From positions 1 to 51,657 of the forward strand of contig JANBQC010000146.1 in the NCBI GenBank assembly GCA_027576995.1: a stretch of 51,657 nucleotides of DNA, in the 5' to 3' direction. The notes beneath the pieces are model-generated. The model was not told the DNA's origin. It saw only the letters and a list, made by a program, of their open reading frames with translations, and searched no databases. This document shows positions 34,331 to 45,842 of this stretch, piece after piece (within the stretch, counting starts at the first letter, position 1; the number at the start of each line of letters is the position of its first letter). Source of the DNA: Dimargaris cristalligena. Lineage: Eukaryota > Kickxellomycota > Dimargaritomycetes > Dimargaritales > Dimargaritaceae. Position numbers and translations under genes: made by a program.

Positions 34331-37300
34331 ATGATGCACCACCAACAGCTACCCGATACGTTCGAGGACTTGTACCCCGAGCTACACCAGGATACCCCGT
34401 TTGCCGGGCCCCTGCCCCGCAGCCCCCGTCGCCCGTTTCTTCACCGCCGCCACACCGCTTGTACTACCACTGCTGGCACGACTTCCTCACCCTCCTCTTC
34501 CGCCACCCTCCCCCCTACTGGCGGTGCTACTAGCCTCCTCCCGAGCTCCCCCACCTCTTCTCCTCTTGCGGCACCTCTCTCTCCTTCGTCGCAGTCTCCC
34601 GCTTCAACCTCGTCATTGTCCTCCTCCGACTCCTCGCATGCGTCGACATTCCCGTCGCCGTCGTCCCAGCCTGCAGCTACTAGCCGGTCCCGCTTGCATT
34701 CCACCCAGCGCCCACCCGCCCTAACTATTATCAAGGCCCGCGAGTACGATTTTTACTTACCCACCGACACCAACTACACCGTCGCCCTAAACCGTACCCC
34801 GGTACAGTGGTCCCCTCCCGCCTCCGCGCGAGCCCAGTCCGAATACCCCAGTGGAAACGCCCGGCTGAGCTGTCACCGCACATTTAGCCAGCCCCCACCC
34901 CGGCCGCATTCCGCTTACTTAAACACCGCCCCCAGTTCCAGCCTCATCCCTACCACGTTTACCCTGGACCATAACAGTGGCCTGCCTGCCCGCCGCCGTC
35001 TCAGTCTGGTTTCGGCCGAACCCATTTCACTCAACTACCCCGCCCTCTCAATGACACCCCATACCCCTTCACAGGACACTGACCGACTGGTGCTGGCCAC
35101 CCAAGCGGGCGCCCGTTCCTACTTTGCCCCTAATAGTGGGCCCCCTGCGTCCGCCAGTTCCGTTTCCACCACGAGCACTACCTTGGCCACCACCCATAGA
35201 GCTAGTCTGAACACCATAACAACCAACACCACGGTTTTGGACCTGGGTGAGTGGGTGGACCGGAATGGGCTGCACCCAGGTACCACTGGTGGTCCTCCCA
35301 CGTCCACCCGCCCCCCTTCTTCCTCCTCCTCCACCTTGGCTTCTTTCCCTGCTTCCCACCCACACCCACCCTCAACGGCCCCCACCACCACTACTACGAC
35401 CTCTCCTACACCTACTATCGATAGCGCATACTCCTCCAGTCCTACCATTAGACCGACCTCTGCGACTTACCACCAGATCCCCAGTATTCGACCCCCTTCA
35501 CCCGCTGCCATCGTACCGCCCTTTTCCACCGATACCGCCTCCGACAATTCGTCACCTGCGCATTCCCGCCAGGGGTCCGTCTCCAGCCTGTGCCCTAGCT
35601 CCGCCTTACTCATAGCCCCCGCGTCGGTTCCCAAGGCCCGTCTGCACCACTCTTCTCCCCGGCTGACCGCTGTATCCGGTCCCAGTTGGAACACCGGTAG
35701 CACCAGCTCGAAGTCGTCACCGCCACGCCCTGCTACGACTGCCAATACCCCCGAATCCACTCCTGTACTAACCCCCCGCCGTGGCTCGGTATCCTTTTCC
35801 CCCAGCGTTGTACCACCCCTTCCGCCTTCCCACCACCACCGCGACCAGCCCGCCGCGACTGACCCAGCAGCGTCCGGCTACCCCTTCCCCACCGCTAGAA
35901 GCGCTGGCCCTAGTCCCCACCTCAGCCCCCGTTTGGGCACCGCCTCCCCACCGTCCGACTCGCCCCAGCCGCGACTCCGAAGTGCCCGCCGACCCCGGGA
36001 AAAATCTATGTTGCGTTCGGTGGCCAGTTTCCTAGGCAGCGGCATTCGCCGACTCAGTAACGGTATCGGTCCTAACGAAGGGGACGATGGCGGCCTCGCC
36101 CCGTCGACCTACGGCGGCAGTGGGAGTGGCGACCATTACCGACGCAATGCCCAACCGCAGCAGCCCCCCTCTAGCCGTCAATCCGTTAGTGCGGACCCAA
36201 GTACGCGCAATAGCCCTGACATCAATGGACCGGGTGACACGACGGGGGGAGGTCTGGGCTCCACCCCGTTTTGGAAGTCCGCTCTCCGGGCCACTCGATC
36301 AGCCCGCACTTCGCCCACTCTAGCCCGTTCGGGGCGTGAGCTGGGCAGCACGCTGCTCCGCGTGGATGAGGATGAAGATATGGAGGCCCCAATGGGCCAA
36401 TCCCGGCGCCCTCCCCAGTCTGGGTCGGCGGCTACTACCAGTGCTTCCGGAAGTAAGCCAAGAAGCACCGCCGACTATCCGTTGCGCCGTTACAAAACGG
36501 CGGATGTCTTGGACTCGGCCTCATCCTACTCGGCGTCGACTATGCGGTCGCTCCTGCTGGGCCAGTCGGGCAACTCAAAGGCCCCGGGGTCCAAACCCGC
36601 CAGTCCCACTGAGTGGAACCGGGGTCGCTCCCGCTCCATTTCCAATTCCAGCACGGAGGCCGACCGGCCCTCGATCGTGTTGGCCGATGTCCTGGCCCTC
36701 CCCGACCTTTCCCTCTTGGGCCGCCGCCCCGACTCGGACATCGTGCTGACCGATGCCCTGGCGCGCAAGCTGCAGGCAGCCCTGCCCGTGCGGTTACGCC
36801 TGGCTTCCTCGTGGAAACTCCTGTACAGCACCAGTCAGCACGGCATCAGCTTCCCCACCCTATTCCGCCAGGTGCAGAAAAAGGGGCCCCAGCTCTTGGC
36901 GATTCGGGATACCAATGACCACGTGTTCGGGGCGTTTCTGTCGGAACCATTACAACCCCACCCGAGCTACTACGGCTCGGGAGAGTGCTTCCTGTGGCAG
37001 GGGATTCATTCGGAAACCCCGGCCTCCGGTCCGGTTCCAATGGCGACGACCCCCGCCCCGCTAACCACTCCGAAAGCGAGGTCCACTGCCGCGTCGTCAT
37101 CCTCATCGTCGTCTGCGGCCGACCTCCAGGCCCTGAACGATGTCCGGGTGTTTAAATGGAAAGGCGCCAACGAATACTTTATCCTAACCGAACCCGGTTT
37201 TCTGGCGATGGGAGGCGGGGATGGCAAGTTCGGCCTCTATTTGGACTCGGAATTCGACCAGGGCTATTCCGCCTGGTGCCCCACCTTCCGTAACAACCCC

Positions 37301-37540
37301 CTCTGCCTTCCTCCCCCTCCGGCCTCGGGGGTTCCCCAGGGACCGGGAGGAGATGATGGTGGACATGGTATCGCAGCCCCCCCGGCCCAGGCATCCCTGC
37401 TGGGACTCTCCCACGCTCATGCCGACGACCGGCCCCTTTGGACCAGCCCGACGGCAACCTTGCTGGAAAGCGGGGCTGAAACCCCCACGGAGGCCAAGTT
37501 CGAATGCTACCACCTCGAGGTCTGGGGGATTGTGCCTTAA
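34331..37540 (+). CDS. large TLDc-domain protein (OXR1-like)
   Basis: Single exon, 1069 aa. TLDc proteins (OXR1, NCOA7, yeast Oxr1/Rtc5) bind the V-ATPase and protect against oxidative stress. Residues ~1-780 are disordered, dominated by Ser, Pro, Thr and poly-Ser, with no recognised fold. The TLDc domain covers ~795-1069: ALARKLQAALPVRLRLASSW, KLLYSTSQHGISFPTLFRQV, LLAIRDTNDHVFGAFLSEPL, GSGECFLWQ, VFKWKGANEYFILTE, FLAMGGGDGKFGLYLDSEFD, and the terminal FECYHLEVWGIVP. Two low-complexity inserts interrupt it: Ala/Pro/Thr/poly-Ser (~898-935) and Pro/Gly-rich (~995-1055, before FECYHLEVWG). Typical fungal Oxr1 is about 270-350 aa, so the N-terminal extension is exceptional. The ATG at 34331 is followed at once by a second (ATGATG). 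Role at the vacuole or mitochondria is inferred from the family. Confidence 0.88.
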   Translation: MMHHQQLPDTFEDLYPELHQDTPFAGPLPRSPRRPFLHRRHTACTTTAGTTSSPSSSATLPPTGGATSLLPSSPTSSPLAAPLSPSSQSPASTSSLSSSDSSHASTFPSPSSQPAATSRSRLHSTQRPPALTIIKAREYDFYLPTDTNYTVALNRTPVQWSPPASARAQSEYPSGNARLSCHRTFSQPPPRPHSAYLNTAPSSSLIPTTFTLDHNSGLPARRRLSLVSAEPISLNYPALSMTPHTPSQDTDRLVLATQAGARSYFAPNSGPPASASSVSTTSTTLATTHRASLNTITTNTTVLDLGEWVDRNGLHPGTTGGPPTSTRPPSSSSSTLASFPASHPHPPSTAPTTTTTTSPTPTIDSAYSSSPTIRPTSATYHQIPSIRPPSPAAIVPPFSTDTASDNSSPAHSRQGSVSSLCPSSALLIAPASVPKARLHHSSPRLTAVSGPSWNTGSTSSKSSPPRPATTANTPESTPVLTPRRGSVSFSPSVVPPLPPSHHHRDQPAATDPAASGYPFPTARSAGPSPHLSPRLGTASPPSDSPQPRLRSARRPREKSMLRSVASFLGSGIRRLSNGIGPNEGDDGGLAPSTYGGSGSGDHYRRNAQPQQPPSSRQSVSADPSTRNSPDINGPGDTTGGGLGSTPFWKSALRATRSARTSPTLARSGRELGSTLLRVDEDEDMEAPMGQSRRPPQSGSAATTSASGSKPRSTADYPLRRYKTADVLDSASSYSASTMRSLLLGQSGNSKAPGSKPASPTEWNRGRSRSISNSSTEADRPSIVLADVLALPDLSLLGRRPDSDIVLTDALARKLQAALPVRLRLASSWKLLYSTSQHGISFPTLFRQVQKKGPQLLAIRDTNDHVFGAFLSEPLQPHPSYYGSGECFLWQGIHSETPASGPVPMATTPAPLTTPKARSTAASSSSSSSAADLQALNDVRVFKWKGANEYFILTEPGFLAMGGGDGKFGLYLDSEFDQGYSAWCPTFRNNPLCLPPPPASGVPQGPGGDDGGHGIAAPPAQASLLGLSHAHADDRPLWTSPTATLLESGAETPTEAKFECYHLEVWGIVP

Positions 37541-39474
37541 GGACGGAGACTGGTGATGCTTACTAATGTAATTTTCTTTTCTTATATATATTTTATTTTA
37601 CTGTTACGGGCGACGTGATTCTTTGGAATGGTTGGAGAGTGACTAGCACCAATTGGGACATACTAAGGGGTCCACATTAAATTCGTTGATGTGACCCGGT
37701 CACGTTTCCCCCTCCCGCTCTCCCCTCGCCTAAATTGCGCCGAACTGGACTGACGCCCCTTACACCCCCTGCCAATGGCCTTCATACTATGTTACAATTG
37801 GCTAAGGCATGGTAACTCAATACCAATCATTCTATGCATATTCCTCATATGTTGGAAGCATATTATTATTATTTTTTGTAATTTAGTATACGCTCGGCCT
37901 TGGCAATGTCACGGAAAATAAGCATTTTTTCACATTAATAGACCCTGGACCCATTCCCCGAAATTACGTTAATAGGAGCTATATTTTGGAGTTCGTTCAA
38001 CGATTCATCGATTGTGTATGATATACCCCACTTTCTCTCTCCCTCCTCTACCCATCCCACCCTATTGTTTTATGTTTTGGTGGATGCAGTAGCCCCTTTT
38101 CACATTTCTTAGGCACACGCATTCATAATGATATTAAATAAATCGATATAATTTACGGATATACACAGCAGTCCATCTATTTGGGCCCCAATACGCGCAT
38201 TCTACATTTAGCACTCGGGACAGTCGGCAAGGTAGGGTATAAGGAGAGGGGGTGGATTGAATGACGTAGAGGCACAGGGTCTTCCAGGGTGGAATTCGGT
38301 TAGGTATAGCGTTAGAATGGGGCAGTTTCTCTGGATGCAAGCAATGCTGACAGCTGCCAGCCAGTTGGTGGATAGCAGGATAAGAGGGAGTAAGGAGGGG
38401 GAGATGGTGGTCTAGGCCAGTGATTAAGCAGGGCTGCTGATGGAATTATTTCAGGTTGACTGTGATGTATACCCTGGTCGGTGCAACAGGAGAGCATTGA
38501 GACCTCCTTTTATTTTTAGTGTGTGTGTATGGGAGGCGCGAAAGAACGAACTATAGAAAGATAAACGAGGGGAATAAAAGGAATCCAATCCTGCATAATA
38601 AGGTGATTTAAAAAGGGTTAAATGAAGAGATGGAGTGAATTAAGGATTTGGTAATCTCCCGCCCTTCATCTTTTTCCCTTCTAATCCTCGTGCCATGGCG
38701 TATCCCGTTGGCCACAGGGGCAGACGGGTAGTTAAGGTTGCTGTGGACATATGGTCCAACTCAGAAAACTGGCCCGGTGAAACCTCAATCGTCGAATATT
38801 TAATGTTGTTGTTGTTGTTATTGCGGTGGCAGCAGTAGTGGCTGGAAAGGATGGCCCAAGCGGGAGGAATCCAATAATCATGACCTTCGGGTGGTACTCC
38901 CGGGAATCATTTATAAATCGATCAATCAATTAAATAACCACAGCTCTATTGCTATCCAGAGACCCACCCCCTCTTTTTACTCTGACGATGAGCTGGAGAT
39001 GGGCGTGCTTTGAGAGGATTGATGGGCGGTGGTATTTTCTTGAAATCCGACCGACCGATTTGTCCTTTGATTTGTTGATTATGTTTCCATCAAATGTAGT
39101 CGTTCAGAGAGGAGGATTTCCGCCTAATCGCGAATTAATTGGACTTCTCTCTCTCTCTATCCAAATAGATGTTTAGACATCCCGAAAAATAACCCCCGCC
39201 AATAGACTCGCGCTGAACGGGAAAATTTAGTTACAACCCCGTGAAAAGAACATACGTACGTACTCACATACACCACCATCACCACTGCACCCACACTCCA
39301 TTCAGTCGTACTGTTGGGAGGATGGGGGGAATTTGGGAGTGGGGGATGTGCTAAGTTGATTGGATTGGGTACGACGGGTGTGAGCCAGACTAAAACAAGG
39401 AGCAAATGAAGTGAGCTAAAAAAGTAAAATAATATCCCTTAACGGAGTGGGGTTAGTGGAGTTTCCGAAAGGAT

Positions 39475-39507
39475 ATGTGTGCGTGTGCGTGTGTGTGTGT
39501 GTGTGTG
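39475..39507. repeat. (GT)n microsatellite
   Basis: About 16 GT dinucleotides with two interruptions (GC). Confidence 0.9.
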
Positions 39508-41747
39508 GTAGGAGCACCAGTTGGCGAGGTTTTCTGGGAACGCCGAGTGGCCCAGGGGTCGCGACGAGGTACAAAGCAGTAAAACTATACCAATGATTCA
39601 CAGCCAAAGAAAGCGGTGGTCCCGAATTCAACCATTAGCCTGGTACGCTTAACCTATAGGTGGCCGGTATAGGGAGGGGGTGTGCGCTATCAAGTAGAGT
39701 TAGTTTGTCAGTCAAGAGGGTAGATGATTTTCAGAAGACCCCCAAAAGAACCGAGGGGTGATTAATAATGGTACCTCTTCTGGTCTAGTGGCCACGGAAG
39801 GGCCATTCATACGCAAGGGGTGAATATTCCGCCTACTCGAGTGGTTGGCTCACTGATATGTATACTATATAATGTGGGTGAAATTCAGCCCAGCTATATA
39901 AGGGTTTGCATTATATGTGTATGGGAGAATATATGGGAAATTTATTTTTAACTAGTAATATTAGCCGAATCTAATGGGTTTTTCGTTATACAGCTTGGAT
40001 GAACTACTCCCATGCGGCGATGGCGGCGCCATCCAATCAAGGCTTCCGGGAAATGGTGACATTTCTCATGTCCTAAAAATATCGAACAATCACCTTTACT
40101 TTGGGGCCCTTGCACATGAGCTGGCTAATAATAGCGGACAGCATTCACCTATTTCCCAAGGGGCGTGGCGGCCCGTAGCAAATATAGGCATATCTATCTA
40201 TCTATATATGTATATATATATATACGAGGGGGTATATTGTATTATAGTAATCGAATTTTGGATTAGAAACTGTGCAAAGTAGGTACTAAGAGATGGGAAG
40301 AGACGGGAAGGATTCTGCGCTTTGGGCCATCCGACTATAGTTTACCCATATGTAGCCCCCCTTGGTCAATTGGGCGGTGGACTGCCTACCCCAGCAGGTA
40401 TGTTCAAAAGAAGGGGGAGGGCCTCCTGCCGGTGACCCTGACTAAATATGCATTACTAAGGGTGGATATGTAAATGTAAACCTGGGGTGAAATGAGGGTA
40501 TACTAAGGGTCGGGGAATGTGGTGATTATTTGCCTTGAGGGGTTCTCCTATGGATGGACGGGCCGGAGACGGCGATGACGCGGCTTTAGTTTATAGATGA
40601 ATTGAAGGCACGGATCTGATCTTTTTATTTGGATATGGGAGTAGTTCAACAAGGCTGTATAACGAAAAATCCATTTGATGAGGCAAATACTACTGGTTGA
40701 AAATAAATATCCCACCGATTTTCCCATACGCATAACAGTTAAAGCCTTATACAACCAAGCTGAACTTCACCCATATTTTGACCGACCGCCGACTGCCAAA
40801 ATTGGCGACTGCACATGGGCCATCGCCTGGTATAGGGGCCCTGCCCACCTACGTACCTTGCGAACCACCCCATATCTTCTCCCCCATGCGACAGTGGCCG
40901 TGTAAACTCGGCAGTACACACCACAGACCCCCGTTGCTCCCACACCTTGGTTCGATGGGGGAGGCAGGTTAAGTTAGGAAGAACGGGATTCCCATTTTGA
41001 AAAATAAAATAAAAGCGGGTGTGTGGGTATGCGGAAGTGAGTGTTGTTGCATGGAACGCAGTCGGGGTTGGGTACATCGTCAGCGGTGCGCTTATAATGC
41101 GAACAAGGGGCATATACGTTGTATTCGCGCCTCCCATTATTTATCTATCTAATTATATAAGTATGTGCCATTCACTTGCCAATCCGGCCAGTGAGGATGG
41201 GGGATAAGTAGAAGACAGAGAGGATTGTCCGGCAGCGGCCGATCTGGTCCGAATGGGACAGTTTGAAGTGTGCATCCCCCCTCGCCGTTGCTCGTTAGCT
41301 CGGCCGCACCTCACACACTCACGTATATGCCCTCCCACTGAAGATTTTGAGAAAGCTGACTCAAGTTCAGCCAGCCTGCGTCGCGCCAGATTGACCAAGA
41401 GAACCCTGGGGAGTAAGAACTAGCTTGGCCTGTAACAGCCAGTTTAATCACAATAATCACCAGTCAGATTGATTGCTGGGGTTGGCAGGCGGTAAGGGAG
41501 AGAAAAAATGGCTCTGAAGAATCAAATGATACTCTCAATGGTTGCTGCTCATTGGAACAACTGCTTGTGGGGAATGTAATGTATGCGCGGGACATTATTG
41601 AATCTTCTTTTCTCATAGGATTTTTAATAAAGGTGTGGGACCAATCAGCGGCCGTCAGTGTGCTTCACCTTGTGTGTATGCGCATATAGGAAGGAAGGGG
41701 GGGGGTGTAGTGGTTTGTAGAGGACATCCACACCCGGGCCAGCCTCT

Positions 41748-41754
41748 TATATAA
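41748..41754 (+). promoter_or_regulatory. TATA box of the DUF7707 gene
   Basis: TATATAA, 219 nt upstream of the ATG; a C/T-rich and GT-repeat leader follows. This matches the strong codon bias of the gene. Confidence 0.45.
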
Positions 41755-41972
41755 CAACCCCCGGGCCCGTCCTTCCCCTTGCCTGCGCTTGTTTCTTTCC
41801 CCGCCCCTTTCTTCACTTTAACTCCGTGTGTGTGTGTGTGTCTGTCTGTCTTTCTGTCTCTGTTCGTTTGTGATTGTCTGTCTTTGCTACTGTGCATATC
41901 TCTACTTGTTGGAATTGCCCTGTTTACATAGTATCACTCTATTCTGTTACCCTCCCCTCCACAATCACAGCC

Positions 41973-42572
41973 ATGAAGCTCCACCTCCTCATCCTCTCGG
42001 CCGTCTGTGCCCTGCTCCTCCCCACCGCCGCCCTGGCCCAGGACGCCTCGTCCAGCACTCACGTTGCCGCCACCAAGACCAGCGCCGCTGCCCCCAAGGC
42101 CTCCGCCACCACCACCGTTAGTGACGCTGTGAAGAAGTCGTGGTGCAACCAAAACAACCAGTTCTGTACCAACGTGTGCTTGAATATGACTTCGTCCGCC
42201 AAGACCGCCACCTGCGACTACAAGTCCCTCACCTACGAGTGCCTGTGCAAGAACAACCAGCAGCCCGACAGCAACACCTACACCTTCCCCGTCGTCTACT
42301 ACTCGTGTATCCAGAGCGTTCAGGATTGCCAGCAGAAGACCTGCAAGAACGGCGATACCATCTGCCAGCAGAACTGTCAGAAGGACTGCTCCGCCATCAA
42401 CGATCCCTTCGCCGGAAACGTTACCCAGGAAGTCCCCACCACCATCGACGAAGATACCTCCGACTCGGACTCCACCGTCGATGTCTTTGACAATGCCGCC
42501 TTCTCCACCACCGTTAACGTGGCCTTCGTGGCCGTGCTGGCCAGTCTGCTCATGTGCATCCACCAGTTCTAA
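41973..42572 (+). CDS. DUF7707-like Cys-rich surface protein, probably GPI-anchored
   Basis: Secreted or surface protein of unknown function, 199 aa. Signal peptide 1-22 (MKLHLLILSAVCALLLPTAA), then a Ser/Thr/Ala-rich linker. A domain with 12 cysteines follows (about 51-138): WCNQNNQFCTNVC, TCDYKSLTYECLCKN, YYSCIQSVQDC, CKNGDTICQQNCQKDC, which is the spacing I know from DUF7707 proteins of fungi. Then come an acidic Ser/Asp/Thr stretch and a C-terminal hydrophobic tail (VNVAFVAVLASLLMCIHQF), the layout of a GPI-anchor signal. Codons are almost all C- or G-ending (GCC, ACC, AAG, CTC), the most biased in the window, so it is probably very abundant. The frame extends upstream to 41874, but I start at the ATG that opens the signal peptide. 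Confidence 0.82.
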   Translation: MKLHLLILSAVCALLLPTAALAQDASSSTHVAATKTSAAAPKASATTTVSDAVKKSWCNQNNQFCTNVCLNMTSSAKTATCDYKSLTYECLCKNNQQPDSNTYTFPVVYYSCIQSVQDCQQKTCKNGDTICQQNCQKDCSAINDPFAGNVTQEVPTTIDEDTSDSDSTVDVFDNAAFSTTVNVAFVAVLASLLMCIHQF

Positions 42573-45500
42573 GTTTATCTACCATCCCTCCCGTGTTGCC
42601 TAGACGCATGTTCCTGTGTGTGTATGAAATACCGTTTGGGTGCATCCCTCCATGTCTTCATTCACCTACTCCTTTCCACCTCTAAATGCAATAATTCTTT
42701 CTCACCATCCAATCAGTGGATAGACCGTTTCATCCCCCTCCTTTATTTTTGATACATCTATTTCAGTTTGTTATTGATCTCTCTCTCTCCACCTGTATTT
42801 GAAGTCGAGTCCTATTAACTCGACCGCTGTTTCTCTACGTTTCCCTTAGTAACCCGCGTTCTAAGTCCCCCCCCAACCACCCTCTTCTGTTTTTGCTCTG
42901 GCATTTTATCATACCACCACTTACATAATTTACCTACATATAATACATTGTGCCCCCCCTATACTTAATAAACCCCCTTGTTGCTGCACATCTAACTGGG
43001 ATATACGACCACACACACCGCCTTGTCCCTCCCCTGTTTCTTCTTCGCAAGTTAGGAAGGGGGGATGTGGACTCCGCCGTCCAGATGTTTCACCTTAAAA
43101 GTATACGAGGCTCAGGAGGTACATTCCCTGATCCATTCCCGTCCTACCGCTTGTTCACAATTGGATAATCTCCTATAGAGTTCGCGTACCGTAGTTTGAA
43201 CGGAGGATGTGGCTTAGCATAATAATAATATTTTTTAGTTTCACCAGCCCTTCTAGACACTAACAAAATCAGCGGACCATGTACCGAGGAGCCACTCACC
43301 AATAATGTAATTGGCAGGCTTGTCTGTGTATCACCCCCAACAACAACGGGCTAGTTAAAGGGGGGCCGGGGTTATTGTTCCACTAACCGCCTCATCTCTA
43401 GCCCCTCACATGCCCCCTCGCCCCACCCCACTGGTAATACTTGAACGACCACCGGTCCTCCGTTATCCCCCTCGCCAGTTTTACTTATCCCAATGACCCA
43501 CTGAGCACCAGCCTCCCCCATAAAGAGACACATACCAAGCAGAATAGGTTAATCACTGCATTTATTTAATAATACATAAACCATCTCAATAATAGGGTGT
43601 CCGTCCAATTTCCTAAGCGGACAGTACAATATTTCCGGGGCGCGCAGTCCTCTATCGCTCTGGGATAAGTCAACCATTATGGATGAAAAAACAACGTAGA
43701 GGGTTGGATTAGTTCAATGGTTATTAAAACTCGATCGCTCAACCGACAAAGGTTTATATGGAATCCTCAGTATATGATACATCTCGCCATAAGGGTGTTT
43801 CACGCCCGTACGAAAGCCATGCATGTATAAAAATCGGTATCATCAGCGGAAGGCCATTCATTTTAAATCAATAGTGCACAGAGGGTAAGGGGAGAGTGCT
43901 GCTTACCTTTTTGGGAGACCAATATTCTTGGATGGTAAACTATACAGAACTAAATTTACAAAAAATAATAATCAAACATAGCGGTTAGAAAGATGAGGCT
44001 GCCATTGTAAGCAAATTTATACCACTCTTGCTAGTGGATCAGGGGCATAGATAAAGAGGGGAAGGGGTGGCCTTTCTCCCCCAGAAACGCTTGATAAAAT
44101 TTTTACAACTAGCCAGCCCACCACTAGTGTGTGTGCGAGGTTTTTTTTTCGCCCTCTTCGGAAAATAGGAATTCCCCCTACCCACTACTACTATACCAGC
44201 TATTGCCCCGTCCTCATCAACCACTGACAAATTTCTTACAAATGGTGGCAAGTAGTCATGTGACCCTAATAAACCAGAAACCTGGGTAGAAGCGATATAC
44301 ACGAGGCATGTGCTATTCCTATTAAGGAGCGGGGCATTGCCAAAATTGGTAGATTACTCTTCCTTTTTGGTGACGTTGTAATAAGTTGCACTTGACCCCC
44401 TCCTCCCCATTTCTATTACCGTCATCGATTATAACGTGTAACTTAATAATAAACACACCATAGGTGGAGGATGCCCAATGTTAAGTATAGCGGCCTCACG
44501 GTGGAAGTGGAGCTACCATCGCCCCCACACCTAATCGGGTGATAATACCAGAAAAGGGAATTAAGGTAAGTCACATTGGTTAAAGATTCAAGCCCACACC
44601 TCCTCCACCATTTCCTAGTTTGAACCAGGCAGGCAAATGGTCGGTCGTTTTTTATTTATTTATTTTTTGGCCGCCGTCTCAGTGGCATTCGAGTCTCTGG
44701 GGCAGTTTGCCTTATATGGCCATACCACTCTGATTCACCTACTCGAAACGGTGGCACCACTTTCACCGGTTTAAAAATATAGTCGCTCATCTCAGTTAGG
44801 GCGACCTTAACCCACCCCTCCCCTTCCCGCACTTCATGAAAGGTGGGCGAGGCGAGGGAAGTGGTGCATTTTCCCAAACGCAGGGTGGAACAAGTAGTGA
44901 CAGATGGTAATACAGATGAGACGACGGTCGTCTGGTTAGAAATGGCTTAATGTCGGGTGACAAAATAGAGCTTCTATTCGCCGTACAACCAGGCTCCCTC
45001 GACTGCTTTTTTTAAACAAGAGAGTCGCTGCTCCCCACCCTCTCCTCCTCCCCGTTCTTCGTCTACCCCGTTGATGTCGGCGACTCTTCGAGTGTGGAGA
45101 TGTTCCTCATTCATACACTCGTCACCATAAAATGGTTGCACACCATGGAAACCTTTTCAATAAGGTGCCGTTAAGTTTCTGACATTGCAAGGGAGAGAGA
45201 GAAACAGCTGGGTAAATGGAATGTTGCCTGTACCCAGTCGACTCCCGCCTATAATGACATATTTAAAAGCGGTGGTGATGGGGGTGGTACTAATATATTG
45301 GAGGACTGCCTTTTTAGTTTGCGCTGTGACTGTCTGAGTGAATGGGTCGAGAAGTTGAAGGGTGTGCCAGTCAAAGCCACTGCCGAAAAACGCCGAATTG
45401 TCCTACATTGTGACTTGGCTGTTCCTTGATAGAGGGTCATTGTCACATTTGCTTAATTGTCTTCGCAGAGGAGAGAGGGGAGAGGACCCGTGGTTTGGGA

Positions 45501-45842
45501 GTGGCTGAGAGAGTGTCCCGATACTCCCCAAATGGGGCCATCGGGGTTCTATTAGAAGTGGTGTTGATGGTGGGCGATGTAGGAATACACTCCCGCTTCC
45601 CTTCGTTGTAGGTAGTTTGGCATTGCATAAGGTCGTTTTTTTTAAAAAAATTTATTTATTAACACATGCTAAAGGCCAAGCCTTCTTACCCATTATATCC
45701 CAAAGATATAAAAGGGCACCCTTCGGTTAACCCCTACTGACTTTAAACCCCAGTCATTCTGTAGTTCCTACGCTCCTATCCAACACCCTTAACTCACCCA
45801 CCCGATTATTCTCTTATCGAGTACCATTTATCAAATTTCAAC
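42573..45842. other. 3.3 kb region without a confident gene
   Basis: Mostly AT-rich spacer with CT tracts. Between about 44656 and 45540 both strands carry long, codon-aligned frames broken by a few in-frame stops (see findings). The end is the promoter of the acidic secreted protein. Confidence 0.4.
45707..45713 (+). promoter_or_regulatory. TATA box of the acidic secreted protein gene
   Basis: TATAAAA 130 nt before the ATG, in a clean AT-rich context. It is the clearest core promoter element in the window. Confidence 0.5.

Larger units (their letters stand above)
37541..41972. other. 4.4 kb gene-poor region
   Basis: No recognisable gene. Repeats: (TTG)n at 38804-38819, (GT)n at 39475-39507, a TATC/TA tract at 40195-40225, and a GT/CTGT tract at 41826-41860. 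Frames at 40678-40905 (+) and 40739-41137 (-) overlap; neither resembles a known family. Confidence 0.45.

Noticed and set aside
40675..41137. Overlapping plus (76 codon) and minus (132 codon) frames
   Set aside because: Mutual shadows with no family resemblance; neither strand shows the GC-rich codon use of genuine genes here.
41934..42563. 209-codon Gly/Val-rich minus-strand frame
   Set aside because: Antisense shadow of the strongly codon-biased DUF7707 gene.
43705..43780. A-box-like 'agttcaatggtta' with a matching AGTT/AACT D-stem
   Set aside because: No anticodon stem, no B-box and no complementary acceptor 3' strand follow.
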